Assembly (NCBI RefSeq): GCF_014858005.1
Contig: NZ_JACYOT010000001.1
Span: 372,001 to 436,000 of the forward strand
Direction of reading: 5' to 3'
Length of the DNA: 64,000 bases
Origin: Propioniciclava soli
GTDB lineage: Bacteria; Actinomycetota; Actinomycetes; Propionibacteriales; Propionibacteriaceae
Position numbers and translations under genes: made by a program. Shown piece after piece: positions 1 through 8,179 of the stretch. Numbering within the stretch: the first letter of the stretch is position 1; each line of letters begins with the position of its first letter. The notes under the pieces are model-generated. The model did no database searches, was not told the origin of the DNA, and saw nothing but the letters and a program-made list of their open reading frames with translations.

Positions 1-1917
1 ACCTACACCCCGGAACAGATTTCGGCGTTCGAGGAGATCACGGCCCACTACGCCGAGTTCTTCGGCGAGCCCAGCACGCGGTACGGGCTGTTGCCGAGCG
101 TCATCACCGACCCGCAGCAGATCCACGAGCTCACGGCGTTCTTCAGTTGGACGGCGTGGGCCAGCGCCGCGCAGCGCGAGGGCCACGACTACTCCTACAC
201 TAACAACTGGCCCTCCGAGCCGCGGGTCAACAACACCCCGACCGCCGACATCCTGGTCTGGTCCGGCATCTCGTTGGTCGCGCTGCTCGGCGGCCTCGGC
301 GCGCTGTTCGCCCTCTACGGACGCTGGAGCCGCAAGATCGGTTGGCACAGCGCCGAGACGCCCTCCCTGCGCTTCCTGCAGCCCGGGGCCGTGGGCATCA
401 CGAAGGCGCAGCGCTCCACCGCGTGGTTCTTCCTCGTCGTCGCACTGCTGTTCGCGATCCAGACGACGTTGGGGGCGGCGATCGAGCACTACCGCGCCGA
501 CCTGTCCACCTTCTTCGGGATCGACCTGGCGCGCATCCTGCCGTTCAACCTGGCACGCACGTGGCACCTGCAGCTCTCCCTGCTGTGGACCGCGGCGGCC
601 TTCCTCGCGGCAGCCATCTTCCTCGCGCCGATCATCTCCGGACGCGAACCGAAGCGGCAGCACTGGCTGAGCTTCGGGCTCCTCGGCGCCCTGGCGCTCG
701 TCGTCGGCGGCACCTTGGTGAGCACCGCGATCAGCGCGTACGGCCCGCAGTGGGCGGCGGGCTCGATCTTCTTCGACCAGCAGTGGGAGTACCTCGACCT
801 GCCGCGGTTCTGGCAGATCCTGCTCGTGGTCGGCCTGTTCCTGTGGATCATCATCATCTACCGGGCCATCCGGTCGCGGCTGCGCACCGAATCGAAGTTC
901 AACATGCCGTGGCTCTTCTTCTACGCCGGCCTCGCGATTCCGGCGTTCTATGCCGTCGGTCTGCTGGCCACCACCGAAACCCATCTGACCGTCGCCGAGT
1001 TCTGGCGCTTCTGGGTGGTCCACCTCTGGGTCGAGGACTTCCTGGAGCTGTTCACCACCGTCATGGTTGCCTACATCTTCGTCATGCTCGGCGTCGTGCG
1101 CCGCACCATCGCGATCCAGATCATCTTCCTCGACATCATCTTGTACTCCGTCGGTGGCGTGATCGGCACCATGCACCACTTGTACTTCTCCGGCACCCCG
1201 GTGGAGCACATGGCCCTCGGCGCCTTCTTCTCCGCTCTGGAGGTCATCCCTTTGACGTTCCTGACCGTGGAGGCCTGGACGTTCCTGCAGTTGGGCTCCA
1301 GCCAGGAGTCGCGCTCGAGCGCACCGTTCCCACACCGCTGGTCGGTCATGTTCCTCGTTGCCGTGGGCTTCTGGAACTTCGTGGGTGCCGGTGTCTTCGG
1401 CTTCCTGATCAACCTGCCGATCGTCTCCTACTACCAGATCGGCACAGCGCTCACGGCGAACCATGCCCACGGGGCCATGATGGGCGTCTACGGCATGCTG
1501 GCTGTCGGCCTCGCGCTGTTCGCGCTGCGCTACATCATTCCGCCAGACCGGTGGCCGGAGCGGCTCGCCAAGATCTCGTTCTGGTCGCTCAACCTCGGGT
1601 TGGCGTGGATGGTGTTCGCCACGTTGGCGCCGCTGGGCGTCCTGCAGTTGTGGCAGTCGGTGAACACCGGCTACTACGAGGCGCGGACGCTCGGCTACAT
1701 CGCCCAGCCCGGCAACGCCATCCTCGAGTGGATGCGCCTGCCCGGCGACGTCGTGTTCCTCGTCGGCGGAGTCCTGCCGTTCCTGTGGATCTGCTGGCTC
1801 GGAGTCCGCCACGCGCTGCCTGCCACCGTGACCCGGATGGAACCGGAGACGCTGTTCGTCGCCGAGCACGACGAGGCCCGCGAGGACCGCACGGGATTCA
1901 GGGAGCCGGGGCAATGA
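1..1917 (+). CDS. norB: Quinol-dependent nitric oxide reductase (qNor), 3' part
   Basis: The frame is open from base 1, so the N-terminus lies outside the window. The product is a polytopic member of the heme-copper oxidase superfamily that reduces 2 NO to N2O with electrons from the quinol pool. The visible part begins in the soluble N-terminal domain typical of qNor (SYTNNWPSEP) and continues through many membrane helices. Probable heme and FeB ligands are in WHLQLSLLW, VHLWVEDF, GTMHHLYFSG and NHAHGAMMGVYG. It probably detoxifies NO or completes a partial denitrification path. The stop overlaps the next start (ATGA), so it heads a tightly coupled six-gene run. Family assignment is firm; the physiological role is inferred. 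Confidence 0.95.
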   Translation, partial: TYTPEQISAFEEITAHYAEFFGEPSTRYGLLPSVITDPQQIHELTAFFSWTAWASAAQREGHDYSYTNNWPSEPRVNNTPTADILVWSGISLVALLGGLGALFALYGRWSRKIGWHSAETPSLRFLQPGAVGITKAQRSTAWFFLVVALLFAIQTTLGAAIEHYRADLSTFFGIDLARILPFNLARTWHLQLSLLWTAAAFLAAAIFLAPIISGREPKRQHWLSFGLLGALALVVGGTLVSTAISAYGPQWAAGSIFFDQQWEYLDLPRFWQILLVVGLFLWIIIIYRAIRSRLRTESKFNMPWLFFYAGLAIPAFYAVGLLATTETHLTVAEFWRFWVVHLWVEDFLELFTTVMVAYIFVMLGVVRRTIAIQIIFLDIILYSVGGVIGTMHHLYFSGTPVEHMALGAFFSALEVIPLTFLTVEAWTFLQLGSSQESRSSAPFPHRWSVMFLVAVGFWNFVGAGVFGFLINLPIVSYYQIGTALTANHAHGAMMGVYGMLAVGLALFALRYIIPPDRWPERLAKISFWSLNLGLAWMVFATLAPLGVLQLWQSVNTGYYEARTLGYIAQPGNAILEWMRLPGDVVFLVGGVLPFLWICWLGVRHALPATVTRMEPETLFVAEHDEAREDRTGFREPGQ

Positions 1918-2549
1918 CCGCGATCGAGATCGCCGCCTGGCTGGGTGCGGGGTACGGCGTCGTCCTGCTGCTCGTGGCACACGGGATCGACCGGCTCGCG
2001 CAGCGCTCGCACAACGCGCTCGAGAGGCACCGCACCGGCGGGTTCGTCTATCACGAGAGCCACGACGCCTGGCTGTGTCCGGAGGACCAGTGGCTCTACC
2101 CCAAGTCATTCGACCCGGAGAACCGGGTGATGCGTTACCGAGGGTTGCCCCTGGTGTGCAACGCCTGCCCGGTCAAGGAGACCTGTACGGCGTCGGACGC
2201 CGGCCGGGAGATCAAGCGCCCGGTGGACACGTGGCCGGCGTCGGAGTCGGCCCGCTTCCATCGGGGCATCGCGTGCTCGGTGACCGTGTTGGCCGTGCTG
2301 TTCCCGGTGGTCACTGCCCTCACCGTGTCCACGTGGCCGAGCCAAGCGCTGGCGCTCGGCACAGCGGTGTTGGTGGCCATTGGATCACTGCCGCTGTGGT
2401 CGCACCTGCGTCACACCCCGGTCGACCCCCACGGCGTCTTCGTGCAGAGCCTGGACGACGTCGTCGCCGAGCGCGCCGCCGCGGCCGCTGCCGCCGCTCG
2501 CAAACGCTCCCACTACGCCTCGGACCGAAGGGCCACGCATGAATCCTGA
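1914..2549 (+). CDS. Hypothetical membrane protein with Cys-rich motif
   Basis: The 211-residue product starts at an ATGA overlap with the nitric oxide reductase gene. It has an N-terminal membrane helix (residues about 5-25), then a soluble segment with CPEDQW followed by CNACPVKETCT and GREI, then two helices (about 120-165) and an Ala-rich, charged tail. The C-x2-C-P-x4-C-T and GR pattern resembles the zinc-binding tail of some DDE transposases and could bind a metal, but no transposase core is present. Position between qNor and an SPFH protein suggests a role at the membrane with one of them. I do not recognise a characterised family; function unknown. Confidence 0.8.
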   Translation: MTAIEIAAWLGAGYGVVLLLVAHGIDRLAQRSHNALERHRTGGFVYHESHDAWLCPEDQWLYPKSFDPENRVMRYRGLPLVCNACPVKETCTASDAGREIKRPVDTWPASESARFHRGIACSVTVLAVLFPVVTALTVSTWPSQALALGTAVLVAIGSLPLWSHLRHTPVDPHGVFVQSLDDVVAERAAAAAAAARKRSHYASDRRATHES

Positions 2550-3384
2550 GACCATCCTCATCCTGGTGGCCGTGTTGCTCGTCCTCACGCTCGTGGTGGC
2601 GTCCGTCCGGGTCATCCGCGAGTACGAGCGCGCCGTGACGTTCCGGCTGGGAAGGCTTCGGGGGCCGCTGGGCCCGGGCCCCATCCTCGTGCTTCCGTTC
2701 CTGGACAAGCTGGTGCGCGTCGACCTGCGTGTGGTGACGCTAACGATTCCGCCGCAGGAGGTGATCACGAAGGACAACGTCACAGCGCGCGTCAACGCCG
2801 TGGTGATGTTCAAGGTGGTCGACCCAATCCTGTCGGTGATGTCGGTGGAGAACCATGCGATCGCCACGTCACAGTTCGCGCAGACCACCCTCCGCTCGGT
2901 CGTCGGTCGCGCCGACCTCGACACCCTGCTCGCACACCGCGCCGACCTCAACGAAGACCTGGCCCATTCGATCGCCCAGCAGGCCCAGGAGTGGGGTGTC
3001 GAGGTACCCGTCGTCGAGATCAAGGACGTGGAGATCCCGGAGATCATGCAGCGGGCGATGGCGCGGGAGGCGGAGGCCGAGCGGGAACGGCGCGCCAAGG
3101 TCATCAGCGCCCGCGGTGAGCTACAGGCGTCCCAGGAGCTCCGTGACGCCGCGCTCACCTTGAGCGAGGCGCCGGCATCCCTGCAGTTGCGTTACCTGCA
3201 GACGCTGCTCGAGCTGGGCGCGGACCAGAACTCCACGGTCGTCTTCCCGCTGCCCATGGACATCATCGGGCCGCTGCTGGGCACGCTCAACCGCCTGGCC
3301 GCACCGGAGGAGCCGGTGGACGGGCCCCACACCAAACCCGGGCTGGCCATCGTGGACCGCCCCCGCGAAGGAGGAGCGCGATGA
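2539..3384 (+). CDS. SPFH/band-7 (stomatin-like) protein
   Basis: A 281-residue protein with one N-terminal membrane helix (residues about 4-25), then an SPFH domain (VRVIREYERAVTFRLGR onward; ITKDNVTARVNAVVMFKV) and a charged helical region (MAREAEAERERRAKVI) typical of stomatins and paraslipins. Such proteins oligomerise on the inner leaflet and organise membrane proteins or regulate proteases. The ATG overlaps the preceding gene by 11 bases, and the stop overlaps the next start by 4. The usual partner, an NfeD membrane protease, is absent; small membrane proteins follow instead. Family assignment is confident; a link to the NO reductase rests only on gene order. Confidence 0.93.
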   Translation: MNPETILILVAVLLVLTLVVASVRVIREYERAVTFRLGRLRGPLGPGPILVLPFLDKLVRVDLRVVTLTIPPQEVITKDNVTARVNAVVMFKVVDPILSVMSVENHAIATSQFAQTTLRSVVGRADLDTLLAHRADLNEDLAHSIAQQAQEWGVEVPVVEIKDVEIPEIMQRAMAREAEAERERRAKVISARGELQASQELRDAALTLSEAPASLQLRYLQTLLELGADQNSTVVFPLPMDIIGPLLGTLNRLAAPEEPVDGPHTKPGLAIVDRPREGGAR

Positions 3385-3680
3385 CCGAGGAGACACTCGA
3401 GATCCCGGCCGGCCGGCCCGTGCGGTTGGTGCCGACACCGCCGGGCTTCTGGATGACGGTGCTGGGCGCGGTGACAGCCGGGTTGGCGCCGCTGTTCGGC
3501 TTCCTGATCGGCACCATCGTCAGCGGCACCGAGACCGACTTCTTCCTCCAACCTCTTTACTGGGGACTGTTCCTGGGGGTGGTCGTGGGCGGGATCGGCG
3601 TGCTGGTCGCCGCTCTGGGCGCCCGACGGTGGTGGCTGCACTCCCGGGCGGCGCGTGACGCGGAAGGGGGCGTGGGATGA
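3381..3680 (+). CDS. Small two-helix membrane protein
   Basis: This 99-residue protein is translationally coupled to the SPFH gene through an ATGA overlap. Two hydrophobic helices (residues about 27-48 and 57-79) are separated by a short polar loop and followed by a basic tail (GARRWWLHSRAARD). No known domain is recognised. Tight packing inside the qNor/SPFH cluster makes it likely to be a genuine gene and probably a membrane partner of its neighbours; the function is not known. Confidence 0.8.
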   Translation: MTEETLEIPAGRPVRLVPTPPGFWMTVLGAVTAGLAPLFGFLIGTIVSGTETDFFLQPLYWGLFLGVVVGGIGVLVAALGARRWWLHSRAARDAEGGVG

Positions 3681-4105
3681 CAGACTCCGTCGTCGCGACC
3701 CCCTCGACCACCGGGCCTGCCGGTTCTGTGTCGTTCCGGTCGACCGCCGTGACCGACCGCGCCATGCGTGCCGTGCTGGGTGTCCGCACCCCGGACCCGC
3801 GTGCCGGCGGCGGCGCCCACCGCGCCTTCCGGATCTCGGTGGTGGTGTCGGCCGTCCGCTGCCTGATCACCTATGTGATGGTGCCCGTGCTCGTCCCGAT
3901 CCTGAGCCTGTCGGGGTGGGTGGCGGCGCCGATCGGGATAGCGCTGTGTGGCTATGCCGTCGTCAATGGCGTCATCAGCCTGCGCCGATTCTGGCGTGCC
4001 GACCACCCGCACCGCTGGCTCTACACGGCGTTCATGGGGGTCGTGTTCGTCATTCTCACGATGGCCCTGGTGTCCGATCTCGGTCGGTTGGGGGGCAACG
4101 GATGA
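3677..4105 (+). CDS. Hypothetical membrane protein
   Basis: This 142-residue protein starts at an ATGA overlap with the preceding gene. The N-terminal 55 residues are polar; three hydrophobic stretches follow (about 58-78, 80-100 and 115-135), with the aromatic and basic segment RRFWRADHPHRWLY between the last two. I recognise no family. Codon use is the same strongly GC3-biased pattern as its neighbours, which supports translation. It ends in a 4-base overlap with the next small gene. Confidence 0.78.
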   Translation: MTDSVVATPSTTGPAGSVSFRSTAVTDRAMRAVLGVRTPDPRAGGGAHRAFRISVVVSAVRCLITYVMVPVLVPILSLSGWVAAPIGIALCGYAVVNGVISLRRFWRADHPHRWLYTAFMGVVFVILTMALVSDLGRLGGNG

Positions 4106-4269
4106 GCGAGCACCTGGACCAGACCGCAGTGACGCCGGAGGAGCCGCTGACATCCGAGGAGGACGGACCGTCACCCAGCGAGCTGGAGAGCCTGCTGCTG
4201 AGCGTCGCGCTGTTCGGCGGCCTCATCCTCTTCTCGGTCGGCTGCACCGTGCTCAACTGGTTCGGCTGA
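4102..4269 (+). CDS. Very small single-helix membrane protein
   Basis: A 55-residue protein that begins at an ATGA overlap and closes the six-gene run. The first 32 residues are acidic (EEPLTSEEDGPSPSELE); a single C-terminal helix (LLLSVALFGGLILFSVG) follows. It may be a small subunit or regulator of a membrane complex encoded by the cluster. The ATG at 4102 is preferred over upstream in-frame codons because of the overlap and because the upstream frame is only a shadow of the preceding gene. Confidence 0.7.
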   Translation: MSEHLDQTAVTPEEPLTSEEDGPSPSELESLLLSVALFGGLILFSVGCTVLNWFG

Positions 4270-4286
4270 GCGCCCGTCCGGCTCAG
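4266..4286. terminator. Hairpin between convergent genes
   Basis: A perfect 6-bp inverted repeat (CTGAGC, 9-base loop, GCTCAG) spans the stop codons of the small membrane protein gene and the convergent exporter gene. There is no T-run, so it is at best a weak or factor-assisted bidirectional terminator. Confidence 0.45.
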
Positions 4287-6337
4287 TCCTCGTCGGCTCC
4301 CGGCCAGCGGCGGTTCGCCAGATCGGCGATCATGGCCACGTTGAGCATGTTCACCGCGCGGTCCAGGGCGGCCGCGTCGATGCCCTCGACGGTGGCCAGG
4401 TGCGGTTTCGTGGGCGGGCCGTCCGGCTGCTCGGCCACCCGGGAGGCCACCTCGTAGAGACGGGCGGTGAGGGCGTCCGACAGCATGGATCGGCGCTTGC
4501 CGCGTTCCGAGAGCTCGACCGCATACCCCTCGTGGGCGTCGATCACGGTCGGGTCCTCGGACTCGAGCATGACGCTGGTGGAGCGCATGAGCTGCAGCCC
4601 GCGGTCCAGGTCGCCCTCGCCGAAGTCGGCGACCGCGGCGCGGAGGAGGTCGTTGTGGGGCCGCTCCACCTGTTCGGCCAGCAGGAACAGGTGGGCGGCC
4701 AGCAACCGCTCCTTGCTGCGCTGGTGGAACTCCCGGGGGGTGAGCAGGGTCATCTCGCGGTCGGTGGCCGACATGGCCGTCGAGTCGAGGATCCCGCGCC
4801 CCGTGCGCTCGGGGGAGGCGAGGGAGTCCCGCAGGGGGATGGAGCGGATCAGGAGGGTGGCCACCAGCGCCACCGCGGCCAGCCCGGGCAGCAACAGGTA
4901 GACGCTGTGCATGGCGTCGGCGAGCGAGCGGTGCAGCACGTCCACCACGGCCGGGTGGAGGCCGGCCAGCTGACTGGGGTTGAGCACCGCGTTCGGGTCG
5001 ATGCCGCCCGCGGGGACGTTGGCCGCCGCCTCCGGCGTCATGTGGCTGCCCAGACCGGCCAGCAGCTGTTGGGTCATCATCGTGCCCGCGACGGCCGTGG
5101 CCAGGGTGTTGCCGATGTTGCGGAAGAACTGCAGGGACGCCGTCGCCGGGCCCAGGTCGCGCCGCTGGACGGCGTTCTGGACGGCCAGGGTGTAGATCTG
5201 GAACGACATGCCGATGCCGATGCCGAACACGGTGGTGATGGCGGTGAGCTCCAGCTGGCTGGAGTGGGCGTCCAACAGGAGCAGCAGCCCGCTGGCGACC
5301 ACCACGATCGCGGTCCCGCCCACCGCGAAGACCTTGTACCGGCCGGTGCGGGTGGTGAGCAGGCCGATCACGATGCCGATGCCGAAGACGGCGAGGTTCA
5401 TCGGCATGAGGATGAGTCCGGACGCCGTCGCGGACACCCCGAGCACGCCCTGGGCGTACACGGGGGTGTAGATGAGCAGCACGATCAGCACCATGTTGAG
5501 GAAGAAGGAGGCGATGACCGACCAGGTGAAGATCGCGTTGCCGAACAGGTGCATCGGCACGATCGGCTCGGCCGCGCGCCGCTCGATGAACACGAACCAG
5601 GTGAGCAGCGCCAAGCCGGCGGCGATCAGGCCGAGCACGACCGGGTCCAGCCAGCCGAGCGTGCCGCCGAACGTGATGCCGAGCAGGGCGGAGGTGACGC
5701 CCAGCGACATGGTGGTGATGCCCGCGTGGTCGACGGTGCGGGGGATCGACAGCTCCGGCACGTGGAGGAACCGGATGATGATCACCATCGCGATCAGCCC
5801 CACCGGCAGGTTGACGTAGAACAGCCACCGCCACGACGAGGCGTCCGTGATGGCGCCACCGATGAGCGGGCCGGCGACCTGCGCGGCGCCCATCATGGCA
5901 CCCATGTAGCCCTGGTACTTGCCGCGCTGGCGGGCCGGGATGATGTCGCCCAGGATGGTCTGGGACAGCGGCATCAGGATGCCCATGCCGATGCCCTGCA
6001 CGGCACGACTGAACACGAGGAACCAGAAGTTCATCGCCAGCCCCGACAGCACCGAGCCACCCATGAACACCAGGAGACCGATGATGTAGAAGCGCCGGCG
6101 TCCGAACATGTCGGCGAGCTTCCCGCTGATGGGGGTGATGATGGCGCTCACCAGCATGACGATCGTGGAGAGCCAGGCGTAGTACGGCAGACCGCCCAGG
6201 TCGGCCACGATGCGCGGGATCGCGGGGCCGATGATGGTCTGGCTGATCGACGACGTGAACATGCCGATCAACAGGCCGAAGTAGATCCAGCGGACGCGGG
6301 CGAAATCGAACTCCGCCGGTGGAGGGGCTTGGGACAC
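4283..6337 (-). CDS. DHA2-type MFS multidrug exporter with cytosolic C-terminal extension
   Basis: A 684-residue drug:H+ antiporter of the 14-helix DHA2 family. Family hallmarks are visible: GKLADMFGRRR (MFS motif A), a motif C-like region (GAAQVAGPLIGG) and SWRWLFYVNLPVG. The membrane part ends near residue 500. About 175 soluble residues follow, rich in charged helices (ATDREMTLLTPREFHQRSKERLLAAH), which ordinary DHA2 pumps lack. The GTG start at 6337 is favoured by a TAGCCT hexamer (6346-6351, minus strand) 8 bases upstream, suggesting a leaderless transcript. Substrate unknown. Confidence 0.9.
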   Translation of the reverse strand: MSQAPPPAEFDFARVRWIYFGLLIGMFTSSISQTIIGPAIPRIVADLGGLPYYAWLSTIVMLVSAIITPISGKLADMFGRRRFYIIGLLVFMGGSVLSGLAMNFWFLVFSRAVQGIGMGILMPLSQTILGDIIPARQRGKYQGYMGAMMGAAQVAGPLIGGAITDASSWRWLFYVNLPVGLIAMVIIIRFLHVPELSIPRTVDHAGITTMSLGVTSALLGITFGGTLGWLDPVVLGLIAAGLALLTWFVFIERRAAEPIVPMHLFGNAIFTWSVIASFFLNMVLIVLLIYTPVYAQGVLGVSATASGLILMPMNLAVFGIGIVIGLLTTRTGRYKVFAVGGTAIVVVASGLLLLLDAHSSQLELTAITTVFGIGIGMSFQIYTLAVQNAVQRRDLGPATASLQFFRNIGNTLATAVAGTMMTQQLLAGLGSHMTPEAAANVPAGGIDPNAVLNPSQLAGLHPAVVDVLHRSLADAMHSVYLLLPGLAAVALVATLLIRSIPLRDSLASPERTGRGILDSTAMSATDREMTLLTPREFHQRSKERLLAAHLFLLAEQVERPHNDLLRAAVADFGEGDLDRGLQLMRSTSVMLESEDPTVIDAHEGYAVELSERGKRRSMLSDALTARLYEVASRVAEQPDGPPTKPHLATVEGIDAAALDRAVNMLNVAMIADLANRRWPGADED

Positions 6338-6385
6338 GTCGGGTCAGGCTACTCCCGGGCGGGGTGCCGACGCGGCCCCCGGCCG

Positions 6386-6811
6386 TCAGTTGCCGCGGGC
6401 TTCGCGCGTCGCCTTGTCGTTGGCCTTCTGCAGGGCCTCGACGAGCTCGGCCTTGGTCATGCGTGAGCGGCCCTTCACGTCGAGCCGCTTCGCGAGGTCG
6501 AGGAGGTGCTCCTTCGTGGCATTGGCGTCGACGCCGCCGGCGGTCGGTTGGCTGCCGCGTCCACCCTGCTCGGCCCGCTCGTCGGAGGGGCCGGGCTCGT
6601 CCTTGGGCTCCCAGTGGTCGCCGACCTTCTCGTGGGTGTGCTTCAGCGAGGCGAACGCGGTGCGCTGGGCGCGCTCCTCGTCGCCGTCGTAGGACTCGAT
6701 CGCGGAGTCGTAGGTGTGGGCGTAGGTGCGCTGTGCCTTCTCCCCGGAGCGTTCAAGGGTCGAGGGCAGCTCGGACTTCTTGGCACTGCCGTCGCGGTTG
6801 GTCTTGGGCAT
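6386..6811 (-). CDS. ChaB family protein with Rho-N/SAP-like tail
   Basis: This 141-residue hydrophilic protein combines an N-terminal ChaB-like domain (residues about 8-65; LPSTLERSGEKAQRTYAHTY) with a C-terminal segment (about 103-137; TKEHLLDLAKRLDVKGRSRM) that resembles Rho-N/SAP helix-turn-helix motifs, usually nucleic-acid binding. ChaB was named as a cation-transport regulator, but its role in actinobacteria is unclear. An AGGAGG-type ribosome site lies just upstream of the ATG at 6811. Family call is good; function is open. Confidence 0.85.
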   Translation of the reverse strand: MPKTNRDGSAKKSELPSTLERSGEKAQRTYAHTYDSAIESYDGDEERAQRTAFASLKHTHEKVGDHWEPKDEPGPSDERAEQGGRGSQPTAGGVDANATKEHLLDLAKRLDVKGRSRMTKAELVEALQKANDKATREARGN

Positions 6812-6840
6812 CGGGCCTCCTCACGGGTCGCGTCCCACGC

Positions 6841-6846
6841 TAGCGT
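6841..6846 (+). promoter_or_regulatory. Candidate -10 of a leaderless promoter (TAGCGT)
   Basis: The hexamer TAGCGT lies 8 bases before the ATG at 6855 and there is no Shine-Dalgarno sequence, which fits a leaderless mRNA for the DUF3224-RCC1 gene pair. Confidence 0.5.
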
Positions 6847-6854
6847 GGGGTGTC

Positions 6855-7280
6855 ATGACTGATGCCCCGATCTCCGCCGGCAATGCTTCCTTCGTGATCG
6901 ATCTCGCGCCGGACGATCCGCTGCTCGACGGCACGGCCCGCTTCGCGTTCACCAAGACCTGGGAGGGCGCCCTGACGGGCACCGGACGCGGCGTGATGCT
7001 GTCGGCCGGCGATCCCGGCCTGGGTGAGGCCGGTTACGTCGCCCTCGAGGCCGTCACCGGTGAGGTCGAGGGCCGGCTGGGCACGTTCGTGCTGCAGCAG
7101 CTGGGCACCATGACCGACGGCGCGTCGACCCTGACCTACACGGTGGTTCCCGGCTCGGGCACCGGCGAGCTCGCGGGCCTGTCGGGATCGATCGAGATCC
7201 TGGTGGCCGAGGACGTCCACCAGGTGCAGTTCGACTACGCCTTCCCCGTCGGGGGCAGCGCCGGCATTCCGGCGGTGTGA
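6855..7280 (+). CDS. DUF3224 domain protein
   Basis: A 141-residue soluble protein that matches the DUF3224 pattern: a beta-rich fold with alternating Gly and hydrophobic residues (TKTWEGALTGTGRGVML, GYVALEAVTGEVEGR, FVLQQLGTM, TYTVVPGSGTGELAGLSG). The family is small and uncharacterised; an allene-oxide-cyclase-like barrel has been suggested for such proteins. The ATG at 6855 is chosen because of the TANNNT hexamer just upstream. The stop overlaps the GTG of the next gene (GTGA), so both are probably co-translated. Confidence 0.85.
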   Translation: MTDAPISAGNASFVIDLAPDDPLLDGTARFAFTKTWEGALTGTGRGVMLSAGDPGLGEAGYVALEAVTGEVEGRLGTFVLQQLGTMTDGASTLTYTVVPGSGTGELAGLSGSIEILVAEDVHQVQFDYAFPVGGSAGIPAV

Positions 7281-8179
7281 CCGCGGCGCGCGTCGCCGCC
7301 GGACGCCGTCACAGTGTCGGCGTGCTGGTCGACGGCACTGTGGTCGCGGCCGGGATGGACCTTGCGGGCGTTGCGCGGGCGCCGGAGTGCGCCGTCGGTG
7401 AATGGCGCGACGTGGTGGCCGTCGCGGCGGGCAACGTCCACGCGGCCGCCAACACGGGTCGGTCGCACACGGTGGGCCTGCGCCGGGACGGGACGGTGCT
7501 CGCCACCGGCTGGAACGGCGACGGTCAGTGTGACGTCGCCGGCTGGACCGGCGTGGTCGCCGTGGCGGCCGGGTGGCGACGCACGCTTGCGGTGCTGGGG
7601 GACGGCGCGGTGCTGGCGGCGGGGCGGACTCGGGAGGGCGCGTGCGACGTGGGCACGTGGCGGGAGATCACGAGCGTCGCCGCGGGGGACTGGCATTCCG
7701 TCGGGGTGCGCGCAGACAGCACGGTCGTGGCCACGGGGGTCAACCGCCGGGGCCAGTGCGAGGTCGGTGGGTGGCGCGGTGTCCGTCGGGTCGCGGCCGG
7801 GTGGCTGCACACGGTCGCCGTCACCGCAGCAGGACGGGTGCTGGCCGCCGGCGACCCGGGAGCGGGGTTGGCCGAGACCGCCGGCTGGCGAAACATGGTC
7901 GACGTTGCAGCGGGCAGCCACCACATTGTGGGGGTGGACGCCCGGGGCCGGGTCTGGGCCGCCGGTGACGACCGCCGCGGCCAGTGCGAGGTCGGTGGGT
8001 GGCGCGACGTGGTCGCGGTCGCTGCGGGGGCCGAGCACAGCCTGGGGTTGCGCGCCGACGGAACCGTCCTCGCCGCGGGCAGCAACGACCACGGTCAGTG
8101 CGACACAGAAGCATGGGAGCTGGGCGCCCACGACGGGGCGCTGGAGCGAGAGGGGGATAAGCGCGTGATCAGGCCGTGA
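7277..8179 (+). CDS. RCC1-like beta-propeller repeat protein
   Basis: This 300-residue protein is built from about six repeats of roughly 40 residues with the core W-x-x-V-V-A-V-A-A-G-x-x-H-T/S-V/L-G-L/V-x-x-D-G-T-V-x-A-x-G. That is the RCC1/BLIP-II type blade, expected to fold into a propeller. No signal peptide is visible, so it is probably cytoplasmic. Bacterial RCC1 proteins serve as binding scaffolds; no enzymatic residues can be named. It starts with GTG in a GTGA overlap with the DUF3224 gene and its end overlaps the convergent HNH gene by 11 bases. The partner is unknown. Confidence 0.85.
   Translation: MTAARVAAGRRHSVGVLVDGTVVAAGMDLAGVARAPECAVGEWRDVVAVAAGNVHAAANTGRSHTVGLRRDGTVLATGWNGDGQCDVAGWTGVVAVAAGWRRTLAVLGDGAVLAAGRTREGACDVGTWREITSVAAGDWHSVGVRADSTVVATGVNRRGQCEVGGWRGVRRVAAGWLHTVAVTAAGRVLAAGDPGAGLAETAGWRNMVDVAAGSHHIVGVDARGRVWAAGDDRRGQCEVGGWRDVVAVAAGAEHSLGLRADGTVLAAGSNDHGQCDTEAWELGAHDGALEREGDKRVIRP

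Noticed and set aside
342-2549. A 735-codon plus-strand frame over the nitric oxide reductase gene
   Set aside because: Only its last 211 codons (from 1914) are real; the rest is a GC-rich shadow of norB, as shown by the Arg/Pro/His-rich nonsense composition.
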